Origin: Nitzschia sp. DOCU1
Taxonomy: Eukaryota > Bacillariophyta > Bacillariophyceae > Bacillariales > Bacillariaceae
Direction: 5' to 3'
NCBI GenBank assembly: GCA_951394045.1
Contig: OX595999.1
Location: 1,612,001-1,676,000, forward strand
DNA: 64,000 nucleotides
Position 1 is the stretch's first letter, and the number at the start of each line of letters is the position of its first letter. The notes below the pieces were generated by a model. The model saw only the letters and a list, made by a program, of their open reading frames with translations. It had not been told where the DNA came from and did no database searches. A program made the position numbers and the translations under genes. This document shows, one piece after another, positions 53,006-61,565 of the stretch.

Positions 53006-53201
53006 AACTTCCCCTCAACTTCCCCTCGACTTCCCCTCAACTTCCCCTCTCGTCTACCGTGCGCGACAAAGCCAGCCAGTCCGACATCCACCAACAGACC
53101 GAGTAGGCCGACCAAGGTAGCTGGCTTGGCGGTTGAACCGGCCGGCGTGATGTTCGGTCGACCTTGCGCACTTCCCCTCAACTTCCCCTCAGCTTCCCCT
53201 C
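53006..53201 (+). repeat. 11-bp CTTCCCCTC tandem arrays (two clusters)
   Basis: Four units of AACTTCCCCTC occupy 53006-53049 and three more lie at about 53170-53201, with related ACTTCCC pieces after that. All are in the same orientation. Confidence 0.8.
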
Positions 53202-53590
53202 GTCGACAACTTCCCGAAGACTTCCCCAGATCATCGCCGAAACGGTTAGCTCGTTTTCGGGATACCGTTCGCGCGGTATCGAAGTTCCTCGGTGCACACA
53301 CAGAACTCAGTATAACGTCACTACCGGTAGGGCATGGGCCAGGGAAGCGAAAGGACCGCAGCGTCATGTCAAAACTGTACTATTGTGTTCATTGGACAAA
53401 GTTGGTCCACTTTTGGAAGAAGCAGTGCGTAATGTACGAGTTGTAGCGAAGGACGGAATGAAAGTGATTTCGCCTTCATACCGGTAAGTATGATTTACCT
53501 TCTTCGGAGAGAGTTGACATCACTTGTGGAAGGAACGAAGGAATGGATGAGTGATAGGAGGAGCACTCAAACAATCCACGGTGTATGTTT

Positions 53591-53766
53591 GAACGTTGCA
53601 ACGTTGCAACGTTCGAACGTTGTAATCTTCACATACCTTGTCCTTCATAATTCTCACCAGTCACTGAGTGGATGACCCGTGCACACGGAAGAAGGATGAT
53701 GTTCGAATGTTCACATTTTCGAACGTTGTAACATTCATACATTGTAACGTTAAAACGTTCGAATAT
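53591..53766. repeat. AACGTT/TTCGAA palindrome array
   Basis: Repeated GAACGTTGCAACGTT-like units at 53591-53623 and 53701-53766, largely built from the self-complementary cores AACGTT and TTCGAA spaced 8-12 bp apart. A 77-bp unrelated stretch separates the halves. Confidence 0.75.
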
Positions 53767-54032
53767 TCACTTACAGTTTCTACCTTTGGGCGGGAGGCGT
53801 TTCGACCTTGCTGTGAGGCAAGACAAGAGGCGATGTCCACCACAATGGGAGGGGACTCAGGGTCAGTGGTAGCATACACTTCCACTTTCAATTCTTTGCA
53901 AGACCATGTGTGGATAGCATCCACCCTGGAAAGAATGGAACTGAGGTTCATGGTGACAAATCAGGACCATTGAGTTGTTGTTGTCGTCGTTATGAACTCA
54001 GAGTGGTGGGAAGGTTGGAATGCAAGGGCGAA

Positions 54033-54566
54033 TGCAGTACACTGCTTTGCACGTCGACTCCTTCGAATGATTGTAGTCCAAAATTATTAGTCTACTTAGT
54101 CATGTGCGACATCATGTGTGATGACGTAGCATGACGAAAGCGTTGCGCGCGGACGCGGACGCTAGGCCGGTCTCGGACATCCTCGGACAGGCCCATAACC
54201 TATTGACGTCACCGACGACGTGACGTTGCACGACACAGGCATCGCGCATGACTCCTGCTGGTCGAATGCCGATGAGATCCTAGTGTCAATGCCACCTAAG
54301 ATCTGGCACCTCGATGACATTGCGGTGACTATACTTTATTCCAGAGTAGCTGACGACGTCCAAAGAACCCTAAGTACAACGTCGTAGCTAATCTACTACA
54401 AGATGCATCAACCTCCTGTTCGGATTGTTGTCGATGCATGTCAAAGGTCTCGACTCTACTAGAACTACGAGAGCCTACGAGACAACTTGCATGAGAAATA
54501 CATCTAGTTTTTAACTTAGCCATAATTTTTTCACAACTATTTCGATCCTACAAACGACGTAGTGCA
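54033..54566 (+). repeat. 5' LTR of the outer element
   Basis: 534 bp, TG...CA ended (TGCAGTAC at the left, GTAGTGCA at the right, an imperfect inverted repeat). It differs from the two inner LTRs at three places: one extra A and two substitutions. A TATA-like ACTATACTTTA lies at about 54328. Confidence 0.92.
54122..54226 (+). promoter_or_regulatory. CRE-like TGACGT cluster in the LTR
   Basis: Three TGACGT cores at 54122-54127, 54204-54209 (as the full palindrome TGACGTCA, 54204-54211) and 54221-54226, about 100-200 bp upstream of the TATA-like stretch. The same cluster is present in the other two LTRs. In the diatom Phaeodactylum such elements mediate CO2/cAMP-responsive transcription through bZIP factors; here the role is inferred. 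Confidence 0.5.
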
Positions 54567-54619
54567 TAGTGTTAACACTCCACGACAATCGTCGTGATCA
54601 AGACTAACTTACCATCAAG

Positions 54620-55374
54620 ATGAAGCTTTCTAACGCAACCGTCGCGGCCGTCGCCGCTATCCCTCGGAACGACATGATGAAAAGGGGTTTTCAACGCGCT
54701 CCAATCCCTATCCAACGTGAACCGGAAGTGATTGTGAACAAAGAGAAGCTTGTGACCTTCAAGTGCCGCAACATTCCCGACGATCCAAACTCGACTCAGT
54801 TTGAACTCTCGATTCTGCCTTTCAATGGCGACGAGTCGGCCGAGACCTGGTTTCGCTTGCAAGACAAGGCGGAAAAAGTGATCAAGGGGCAGAACTTGAC
54901 CACTGGTCCGCAGAGGTACGAGTTCTATCGCCGTATCCTCATCGGAAAGGCTCTCGCCAGGTTCGAAGAGTCGGCAGCAGCCGCTGGAAACGAAACGATT
55001 GCAAATCTCAAGGCGACCCTACAAGGAGTAACCAATTACGTTCTCCCGGCTCGTGCACTTCAAACTCAGAAACGCTACATGCGCCGTTTGTGTCGCAAGC
55101 CTCCCGAGATGACCATGAAGGAGTATATCAGTCGCTTCCAGCAGCTCAACCATTATTTGGCGTTGTTTGATACTACGCGTGGCGACAGGAACAAGCTACC
55201 CAAGGACGAGATTATCGAGCATGCAGAGTTTGCTATCCCCGCTAGTTGGCGTCAGCAGATGATCCTACAAGGTTTTGAGCCGATTGATCACACTTTGGAT
55301 GAGTTCACCCAGTTCTGTGAGCGCCTCGAATTCACTGAAAAGTTACATGAAGCTAATCACGTCCGTAAGCCAAA
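54620..55374 (+). pseudogene. gag of the outer element, 5' part (interrupted)
   Basis: Same start and first 251 codons as the intact gag at 55961, including the capsid-like region (LQKRYMRRL/EYISRFQQLNHYL type). It is cut after a CAAA by the 5' LTR of the inserted copy; read through, it ends after 19 LTR-encoded codons. The missing part continues at 61105. Confidence 0.9.
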
Positions 55375-55907
55375 TGCAGTACACTGCTTTGCACGTCGAC
55401 TCCTTCGAATGATTGTAGTCCAAAATTATTAGTCTACTTAGTCATGTGCGACATCATGTGTGATGACGTAGCATGACGAAAGCGTTGCGCGCGGACGCGG
55501 ACGCTAGGCCGGTCTCGGACATCCTCGGACAGGCCCATAACCTATTGACGTCACCGACGACGTGACGTTGCACGACACAGGCATCGCGCATGACTCCTGC
55601 TGGTCGAATGCCGATGAGATCCTAGTGTCAATGCCACCTAAGATCTGGCACCTCGATGACATTGCGGTGACTATACTTTATTCCAGAGTAGCTGACGACG
55701 TCCAAAGAACCCTAGTACAACGTCGTAGCTAATCTACTACAAGATGCATCAACCTCCTGTTCGGATTGTTGTCGATGCATGTCAAAGGTCTCAACTCTAC
55801 TAGAACTACGAGAGTCTACGAGACAACTTGCATGAGAAATACATCTAGTTTTTAACTTAGCCATAATTTTTTCACAACTATTTCGATCCTACAAACGACG
55901 TAGTGCA
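55375..55907 (+). repeat. 5' LTR of the inner element
   Basis: 533 bp, TGCA at both ends, identical on reading to the 3' LTR. Inserted directly after CAAA in the gag gene of the outer copy. Confidence 0.94.
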
Positions 55908-55960
55908 TAGTGTTAACACTCCACGACAATCGTCGTGATCAAGACTAACTTACCATCAAG

Positions 55961-57136
55961 ATGAAGCTTTCTAACGCAACCGTCGCGGCCGTCGCCGCTA
56001 TCCCTCGGAACGACATGATGAAAAGGGGTTTTCAACGCGCTCCAATCCCTATCCAACGTGAACCGGAAGTGATTGTGAACAAAGAGAAGCTTGTGACCTT
56101 CAAGTGCCGCAACATTCCCGACGATCCAAACTCGACTCAGTTTGAACTCTCGATTCTGCCTTTCAATGGCGACGAGTCGGCCGAGACCTGGTTTCGCTTG
56201 CAAGACAAGGCGGAAAAAGTGATCAAGGGGCAGAACTTGACCACTGGTCCGCAGAGGTACGAGTTCTATCGCCGTATCCTCATCGGAAAGGCTCTCGCCA
56301 GGTTCGAAGAGTCGGCAGCAGCCGCTGGAAACGAAACGATTGCAAATCTCAAGGCGACCCTACAAGGAGTAACCAATTACGTTCTCCCGGCTCGTGCACT
56401 TCAAACTCAGAAACGCTACATGCGCCGTTTGTGTCGCAAGCCTCCCGAGATGACCATGAAGGAGTATATCAGTCGCTTCCAGCAGCTCAACCATTATTTG
56501 GCGTTGTTTGATACTACGCGTGGCGACAGGAACAAGCTACCCAAGGACGAGATTATCGAGCATGCAGAGTTTGCTATCCCCGCTAGTTGGCGTCAGCAGA
56601 TGATCCTACAAGGTTTTGAGCCGATTGATCACACTTTGGATGAGTTCACCCAGTTCTGTGAGCGCCTCGAATTCACTGAAAAGTTACATGAAGCTAATCA
56701 CGTCCGTAAGCCAAAGCCAGATGGCGCCCATCCTCCGAAGGGGAAGCGAGACCCGAGAATGGATCACTCGAAGCCCGCTGCTAAGCGCGGCGCCAATGAC
56801 AAGACTCCTCCCTTTAAATGTGCCTACCATGGCCCCAACTGGTCCCACAACACTGGGGACTGCAAGATGGTGGTGGCGCAGGCCCAGAAGATGGCTGCCG
56901 CCCACGGAAATTTCATCAAGAACGGCGAAAAGAAGCCTCGTTACGGCAACCGTACTTGGGTACGTGACGATGGCGGCGCCAACAAGAAAGAAGAACTGCA
57001 TGCCATGATCCAGAACATGGTCAAGGACGCGGTCAAGGACGAACGCAAGCGCAAGGCGATTGATCCACCCGACGAGGAAAACTTCAATGTGGACGAACTC
57101 TTGGCTAACCTTGTCGCTAGCGACGATGAAAACTGA
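55961..57136 (+). CDS. gag: gag polyprotein, inner element
   Basis: 391 residues. The N-terminal half leads into a retrotransposon capsid domain (about 90-240) with W.RLQDKAEKVI, ARALQTQKRYMRRL and YISRFQQLNHYLALF. The basic C-terminal part holds a zinc-knuckle-like CAYHGPNWSHNTGDC (about 287-301) of Cys/His type rather than the classic CCHC, followed by a charged tail ending DDEN. It should form the particle and bind the RNA. It ends in TGA at 57134; pol follows in the same frame with no other stop between them. The start after ACCATCAAG is conserved in the outer copy. Confidence 0.9.
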   Translation: MKLSNATVAAVAAIPRNDMMKRGFQRAPIPIQREPEVIVNKEKLVTFKCRNIPDDPNSTQFELSILPFNGDESAETWFRLQDKAEKVIKGQNLTTGPQRYEFYRRILIGKALARFEESAAAAGNETIANLKATLQGVTNYVLPARALQTQKRYMRRLCRKPPEMTMKEYISRFQQLNHYLALFDTTRGDRNKLPKDEIIEHAEFAIPASWRQQMILQGFEPIDHTLDEFTQFCERLEFTEKLHEANHVRKPKPDGAHPPKGKRDPRMDHSKPAAKRGANDKTPPFKCAYHGPNWSHNTGDCKMVVAQAQKMAAAHGNFIKNGEKKPRYGNRTWVRDDGGANKKEELHAMIQNMVKDAVKDERKRKAIDPPDEENFNVDELLANLVASDDEN

Positions 57137-57172
57137 AGGTGTGAGCGAGTTGTACACGAAAAATCTAGTTTA

Positions 57173-60100
57173 ATGCATAATCATAAGGACGAGTTATCCT
57201 ATTACAAAGTCTCTGAAAGAGTAGGTGGGAAACGCAAAAATTGCGGATGTGACGAAGTTTTCGTTTTCCACGAGCAACGCGATGGGGCACGACATGCGCG
57301 CCCATCCGTCTATATACCGTCCGAGCCGGGCGAGGTCTTCGCCTCATTGGACCAATGCATTAATTACCGTATCGCGGCGGAATCGCACGCGATAACACGA
57401 CTGTACAACCGGAGCTCACCAAAACGCCAGAAAACCGCGCCAGACGAAATTCCGTACTGTTTCGCGCAAATTAACACGCGCCTAGGCAAGGCCAAGGCGG
57501 CAGCGTTGACGACGCTACTAGACACCGGAGCATCACGAGGACTGATCTCCGAGAAACATGTCAAGAAACTACGTGTCAGGACGACACCATCGAGAACCAC
57601 CTTCACGACAGCTGGAGGTGTCGTCGAGACACACCGCGAAGTAAAAATCCAGTTTAAACTTCCGGAATTTCATGCCAATAGGGTGATTGAATGGGTCTTC
57701 CAGGTGACATCCGACCTTGGCAACTACGACATGATCATTGGCAGAGATCTTCTGCGAGAACTAGGTGTCAAGTTCGACTTCAAGACAAGGGAAGTCGAAT
57801 GGGACTCAGCTGCTATAGCAATGAAGATATATGGCGAGACGCCCGACGAAGACGCCTGGCAGGCCGACGCAGATGGTGGTGCCAAGTCTATTAAACAAAT
57901 CTTAGACGCTAAATATGCCCCAGCGGACATTCCGCAGAAAATCTCCGAGATGGACCATCTGTCGGAAGAAGATAAATCCGCCCTCAAGACGCTTCTTCAG
58001 AAACATGAGACGCTCTTTGACGGCACGCTCGGCACTTGGAAAGGCGAGCCCTATGATATCGAGCTAAAGCCTAATGTCACGCCATATCATGCGAGGCCAT
58101 ATCCAGTGCCGAAGGCATATGAACAGACGCTACGCGACGAGGTTGATCGCCTCTGCGCAGTCGGCGTACTAAAGAAAGTTAACCGCTCTGAATGGGCGGC
58201 ACCGTCGTTCATCATACCAAAGAAGGACAAGACGGTACGATTCATAAACGACTTTCGCGAGCTCAACAAGCGAATCAAGCGGAAGCCATTCCCGCTACCA
58301 AAGATACAAGAGCTACTGTTAAAACTAGAAGGTTTTCAGTACGCTACTAGTTTAGACCTAAACATGGGCTACTACCATGTGGAACTTAGTCCGAACGCAA
58401 AGAAACTTTGCACTCTCGTCTTCCCATGGGGAAAATATGAGATGCAGCGACTACCTATGGGACTCAGCAATAGCCCCGATATCTTCCAGGAAAAGATGTC
58501 GTCGCTGTTCGCAGACCTAGAGTACATACGTACGTACATAGACGATCTTCTAGTACTTACTAAGGGTAGTTACCTAGACCACCTAGAGAAACTCGACGTG
58601 GTACTACAACGTCTGAAAGACACGGGACTCAAGGTGAACATCAAGAAGTCCTTCTTCGCGAAAGCGGAGCTCGAATACCTTGGCTACTGGATTACCCGCG
58701 ACGGCATCCAACCAGTAGCAACCAAAGTGCAAGCAATCCAAGCCATGCTCGCACCGCGCAATAAAAAGGAACTACGCGCTTTCATCGGTATCGTGAATTA
58801 TTATCGCGACATGTGGGTGCGCCGTTCGCACATCCTCGCCCCGCTCGCATCACTTACGTCGAAAACAGCTAAGTGGGAGTGGACCGGCGCGCACCAAGAG
58901 GCATTTGACACGATGAAGAAAATAATAAGTAAGGAGGTTCTCCTAACTTACCCGAACTTTCATCTACCGTTTGATATACATACTGACGCGAGCGACACGC
59001 AGCTTGGCGCGGTCATCTCGCAGAACGGTAAGCCTATCGCGTTCTATAGTCGCAAACTCAATCCCGCGCAGACACGGTATACTACTACCGAGCGGGAACT
59101 ACTAGCTATTGTAGAGACACTCAAGGAGTTCCGTACGATTCTCCTAGGTCAACAGATTCGCGTCTACACCGACCACAAGAATCTAACCTATAAAAACTTC
59201 AATACCGAACGCGTTATGCGCTGGCGACTCATCCTCGAAGAGTATGGTCCCGAACTCGTCTACGTTCGAGGTGAGACGAATGTAGTAGCGGACGCTCTTA
59301 GTCGACTTGGTAAGGACGAAAAGCCCTTTACCGAGGCCAATTTCGCAGAGTACTTTGGGGGCGACGAACTACCTGAAAGCGTCTTCCCCCTTACCTACAA
59401 GTACATTATGCGACATCAGCGAAAAGATACCGCGCTGCTCCAAAAGGCAGCGTTGGACAGTAGATATAGTGTAAAGGTTTTTCGTGGGGGCGGTAAGAAA
59501 CGTCCTCTAGTAGTTAGAGATGGTAAGATAGTTATTCCGCAGTCACTCCAACGCCGATGCGTTGAGTGGTACCACGAGACACTGTGTCATCCGGGCGAGA
59601 CCCGAACAGAGCACACGATTCGGCAGCACTTCTACTGGAAAGGACTGCGAGCCGATGTCGTCGATATCTGCAAAAAATGCAGGTTGTGCCAATTAACAAA
59701 ACGCAAGACCCTTAAGTACGGGCACCTACCAATTAAGGAACCCGAGAGCGAACCTTGGGAAATCCTATGTGTCGATCTCATAGGCCCCTACTCGATTAAC
59801 CAGGGTAAACGAAATAAGGGTAAACAGAAACAACTCGAGCTTTGGTGCCTTACCATGATTGATCCGGCAACTGGCTGGTTTGAGATGGTTCGCGTACCCA
59901 ATAAAGAGGCTTTTAGTATCGCCGAATTAGCCGAAAAGACGTGGTTCACGAGATACCCGTGGCCGCAACAGGTTATTTATGACCGCGGTACGGAGTTCAT
60001 GGGCGAATTCCGGCGAATGGTCAAGGAAGACTACGGCGTGCTTGCGCGCCCAATCACTGCGAGGAATCCGCAGGCGAACGCAATACTCGAACGAGTACAC

Positions 60101-60544
60101 CAAACTATCGGGAACATGATTCGTACGTTTGAACTGCAGCACTCAGACGATACAGTCGGACTCGATGGAATCCTGGCAGCCGTGATGTTCGCCGTTCGCG
60201 CGACATACCACACTACGCTACAGGCTACGCCGATGCAACTAGTATTCGGTAGAGATGCTATTCTCAACACCCGCTTCGAAGCTAATTGGAAGCTCATCCG
60301 TGAGCGCAAGATGCAACGCATTGCGAAGAACAATGCGGCAGAAAACAAAACGCGATTGCCGTATGAGTATCGCGCAGGCCAACAGATCATGATCAAGCAG
60401 GACCAACAACGTAAGTTCGGTGCTAACCCCTACGATGGTCCGTATCCAATCGTCGCCGTGAATGACAACGGTACAGTACGTATCCAGAAGGGTGCCGTTA
60501 CTCAGACTTGGAACATTCGTAACATACATCCGTATCATAGTTAA
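57173..60544 (+). CDS. pol: pol polyprotein (PR-RT-RH-INT), inner element
   Basis: 1123 residues from the first ATG, 36 nt after the gag stop and in the same frame. Aspartic protease LLDTGASRGLIS (about 115-126); reverse transcriptase with WAAPSFIIPKKD, FINDFRELNK and YIDDLLV (about 455); RNase H with DIHTDASDTQLGA (about 600) and YTDHKNL; integrase zinc region H...H...CKKCRLC (about 800-840) and catalytic core CVDLIGPY, IYDRGTEF and NAILERVHQ. No chromodomain is seen at the C terminus. It would cleave the polyprotein, copy the RNA and insert the cDNA. Codon usage and frame are intact throughout, consistent with recent activity. Confidence 0.95.
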   Translation: MHNHKDELSYYKVSERVGGKRKNCGCDEVFVFHEQRDGARHARPSVYIPSEPGEVFASLDQCINYRIAAESHAITRLYNRSSPKRQKTAPDEIPYCFAQINTRLGKAKAAALTTLLDTGASRGLISEKHVKKLRVRTTPSRTTFTTAGGVVETHREVKIQFKLPEFHANRVIEWVFQVTSDLGNYDMIIGRDLLRELGVKFDFKTREVEWDSAAIAMKIYGETPDEDAWQADADGGAKSIKQILDAKYAPADIPQKISEMDHLSEEDKSALKTLLQKHETLFDGTLGTWKGEPYDIELKPNVTPYHARPYPVPKAYEQTLRDEVDRLCAVGVLKKVNRSEWAAPSFIIPKKDKTVRFINDFRELNKRIKRKPFPLPKIQELLLKLEGFQYATSLDLNMGYYHVELSPNAKKLCTLVFPWGKYEMQRLPMGLSNSPDIFQEKMSSLFADLEYIRTYIDDLLVLTKGSYLDHLEKLDVVLQRLKDTGLKVNIKKSFFAKAELEYLGYWITRDGIQPVATKVQAIQAMLAPRNKKELRAFIGIVNYYRDMWVRRSHILAPLASLTSKTAKWEWTGAHQEAFDTMKKIISKEVLLTYPNFHLPFDIHTDASDTQLGAVISQNGKPIAFYSRKLNPAQTRYTTTERELLAIVETLKEFRTILLGQQIRVYTDHKNLTYKNFNTERVMRWRLILEEYGPELVYVRGETNVVADALSRLGKDEKPFTEANFAEYFGGDELPESVFPLTYKYIMRHQRKDTALLQKAALDSRYSVKVFRGGGKKRPLVVRDGKIVIPQSLQRRCVEWYHETLCHPGETRTEHTIRQHFYWKGLRADVVDICKKCRLCQLTKRKTLKYGHLPIKEPESEPWEILCVDLIGPYSINQGKRNKGKQKQLELWCLTMIDPATGWFEMVRVPNKEAFSIAELAEKTWFTRYPWPQQVIYDRGTEFMGEFRRMVKEDYGVLARPITARNPQANAILERVHQTIGNMIRTFELQHSDDTVGLDGILAAVMFAVRATYHTTLQATPMQLVFGRDAILNTRFEANWKLIRERKMQRIAKNNAAENKTRLPYEYRAGQQIMIKQDQQRKFGANPYDGPYPIVAVNDNGTVRIQKGAVTQTWNIRNIHPYHS

Positions 60545-60560
60545 GTCCTGTCCCTCCGTC

Positions 60561-60571
60561 ATGGGGGCGGG
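60561..60571 (+). other. Polypurine tract before the 3' LTR
   Basis: ATGGGGGCGGG immediately precedes the TG of the 3' LTR; a G-rich tract at this site primes plus-strand synthesis in LTR retroelements. Confidence 0.7.
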
Positions 60572-61104
60572 TGCAGTACACTGCTTTGCACGTCGACTCC
60601 TTCGAATGATTGTAGTCCAAAATTATTAGTCTACTTAGTCATGTGCGACATCATGTGTGATGACGTAGCATGACGAAAGCGTTGCGCGCGGACGCGGACG
60701 CTAGGCCGGTCTCGGACATCCTCGGACAGGCCCATAACCTATTGACGTCACCGACGACGTGACGTTGCACGACACAGGCATCGCGCATGACTCCTGCTGG
60801 TCGAATGCCGATGAGATCCTAGTGTCAATGCCACCTAAGATCTGGCACCTCGATGACATTGCGGTGACTATACTTTATTCCAGAGTAGCTGACGACGTCC
60901 AAAGAACCCTAGTACAACGTCGTAGCTAATCTACTACAAGATGCATCAACCTCCTGTTCGGATTGTTGTCGATGCATGTCAAAGGTCTCAACTCTACTAG
61001 AACTACGAGAGTCTACGAGACAACTTGCATGAGAAATACATCTAGTTTTTAACTTAGCCATAATTTTTTCACAACTATTTCGATCCTACAAACGACGTAG
61101 TGCA
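60572..61104 (+). repeat. 3' LTR of the inner element
   Basis: 533 bp, matching 55375-55907 without visible differences. It is followed by CAAA and the resumed gag sequence of the outer element. Confidence 0.94.
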
Positions 61105-61529
61105 CAAAGCCAGATGGCGCCCATCCTCCGAAGGGGAAGCGAGACCCGAGAATGGATCACTCGAAGCCCGCTGCTAAGCGCGGCGCCAATGACAAGACTC
61201 CTCCCTTTAAATGTGCCTACCATGGCCCCAACTGGTCCCACAACACTGGGGACTGCAAGATGGTGGTGGCGCAGGCCCAGAAGATGGCTGCCGCCCACGG
61301 AAATTTCATCAAGAACGGCGAAAAGAAGCCTCGTTACGGCAACCGTACTTGGGTACGTGACGATGGCGGCGCCAACAAGAAAGAAGAACTGCATGCCATG
61401 ATCCAGAACATGGTCAAGGACGCGGTCAAGGACGAACGCAAGCGCAAGGCTATTGATCCACCCGACGAGGAAAACTTCAATGTGGACGAACTCTTGGCTA
61501 ACCTTGTCGCTAGCGACGATGAAAACTGA
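61105..61529 (+). pseudogene. gag of the outer element, 3' part
   Basis: Continues the interrupted gag from the CAAA target duplication onward, with the same zinc-knuckle-like CAYHGPNWSHNTGDC and the same TGA end as the inner copy. It has no start of its own. Confidence 0.9.
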
Positions 61530-61565
61530 AGGTGTGAGCGAGTTGTACACGAAAAATCTAGTTTA

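Larger units (their letters stand above)
52568..54032. other. Intergenic region with short satellites
   Basis: Between the HA gene and the retrotransposon. It contains the CTTCCCC and AACGTT arrays listed separately, an exon-like frame ending at a GTAAGT near 53487, and a minus-strand open frame at 53661-53951 with no recognisable domain. No gene is called. Confidence 0.4.
55375..61104 (+). mobile_element. Complete Ty3/gypsy retrotransposon, inner copy
   Basis: 5730 bp: LTR 55375-55907, gag 55961-57136, pol 57173-60544, polypurine tract just before the 3' LTR 60572-61104. Both LTRs are 533 bp and I find no difference between them, so the insertion is recent. The domain order protease, reverse transcriptase, RNase H, integrase defines the Ty3/gypsy group. 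The sequence right after the 5' LTR (TAGTGTTAACACT) does not match a primer site I recognise. All coding frames are intact. Confidence 0.95.

Noticed and set aside
54567..54580. Self-priming or standard tRNA primer site after the LTR
   Set aside because: The AGTGTTAACACT palindrome just after the LTR is striking, but I found no matching 5' transcript sequence and no tRNA 3' end that I recognise, so no primer site is called.
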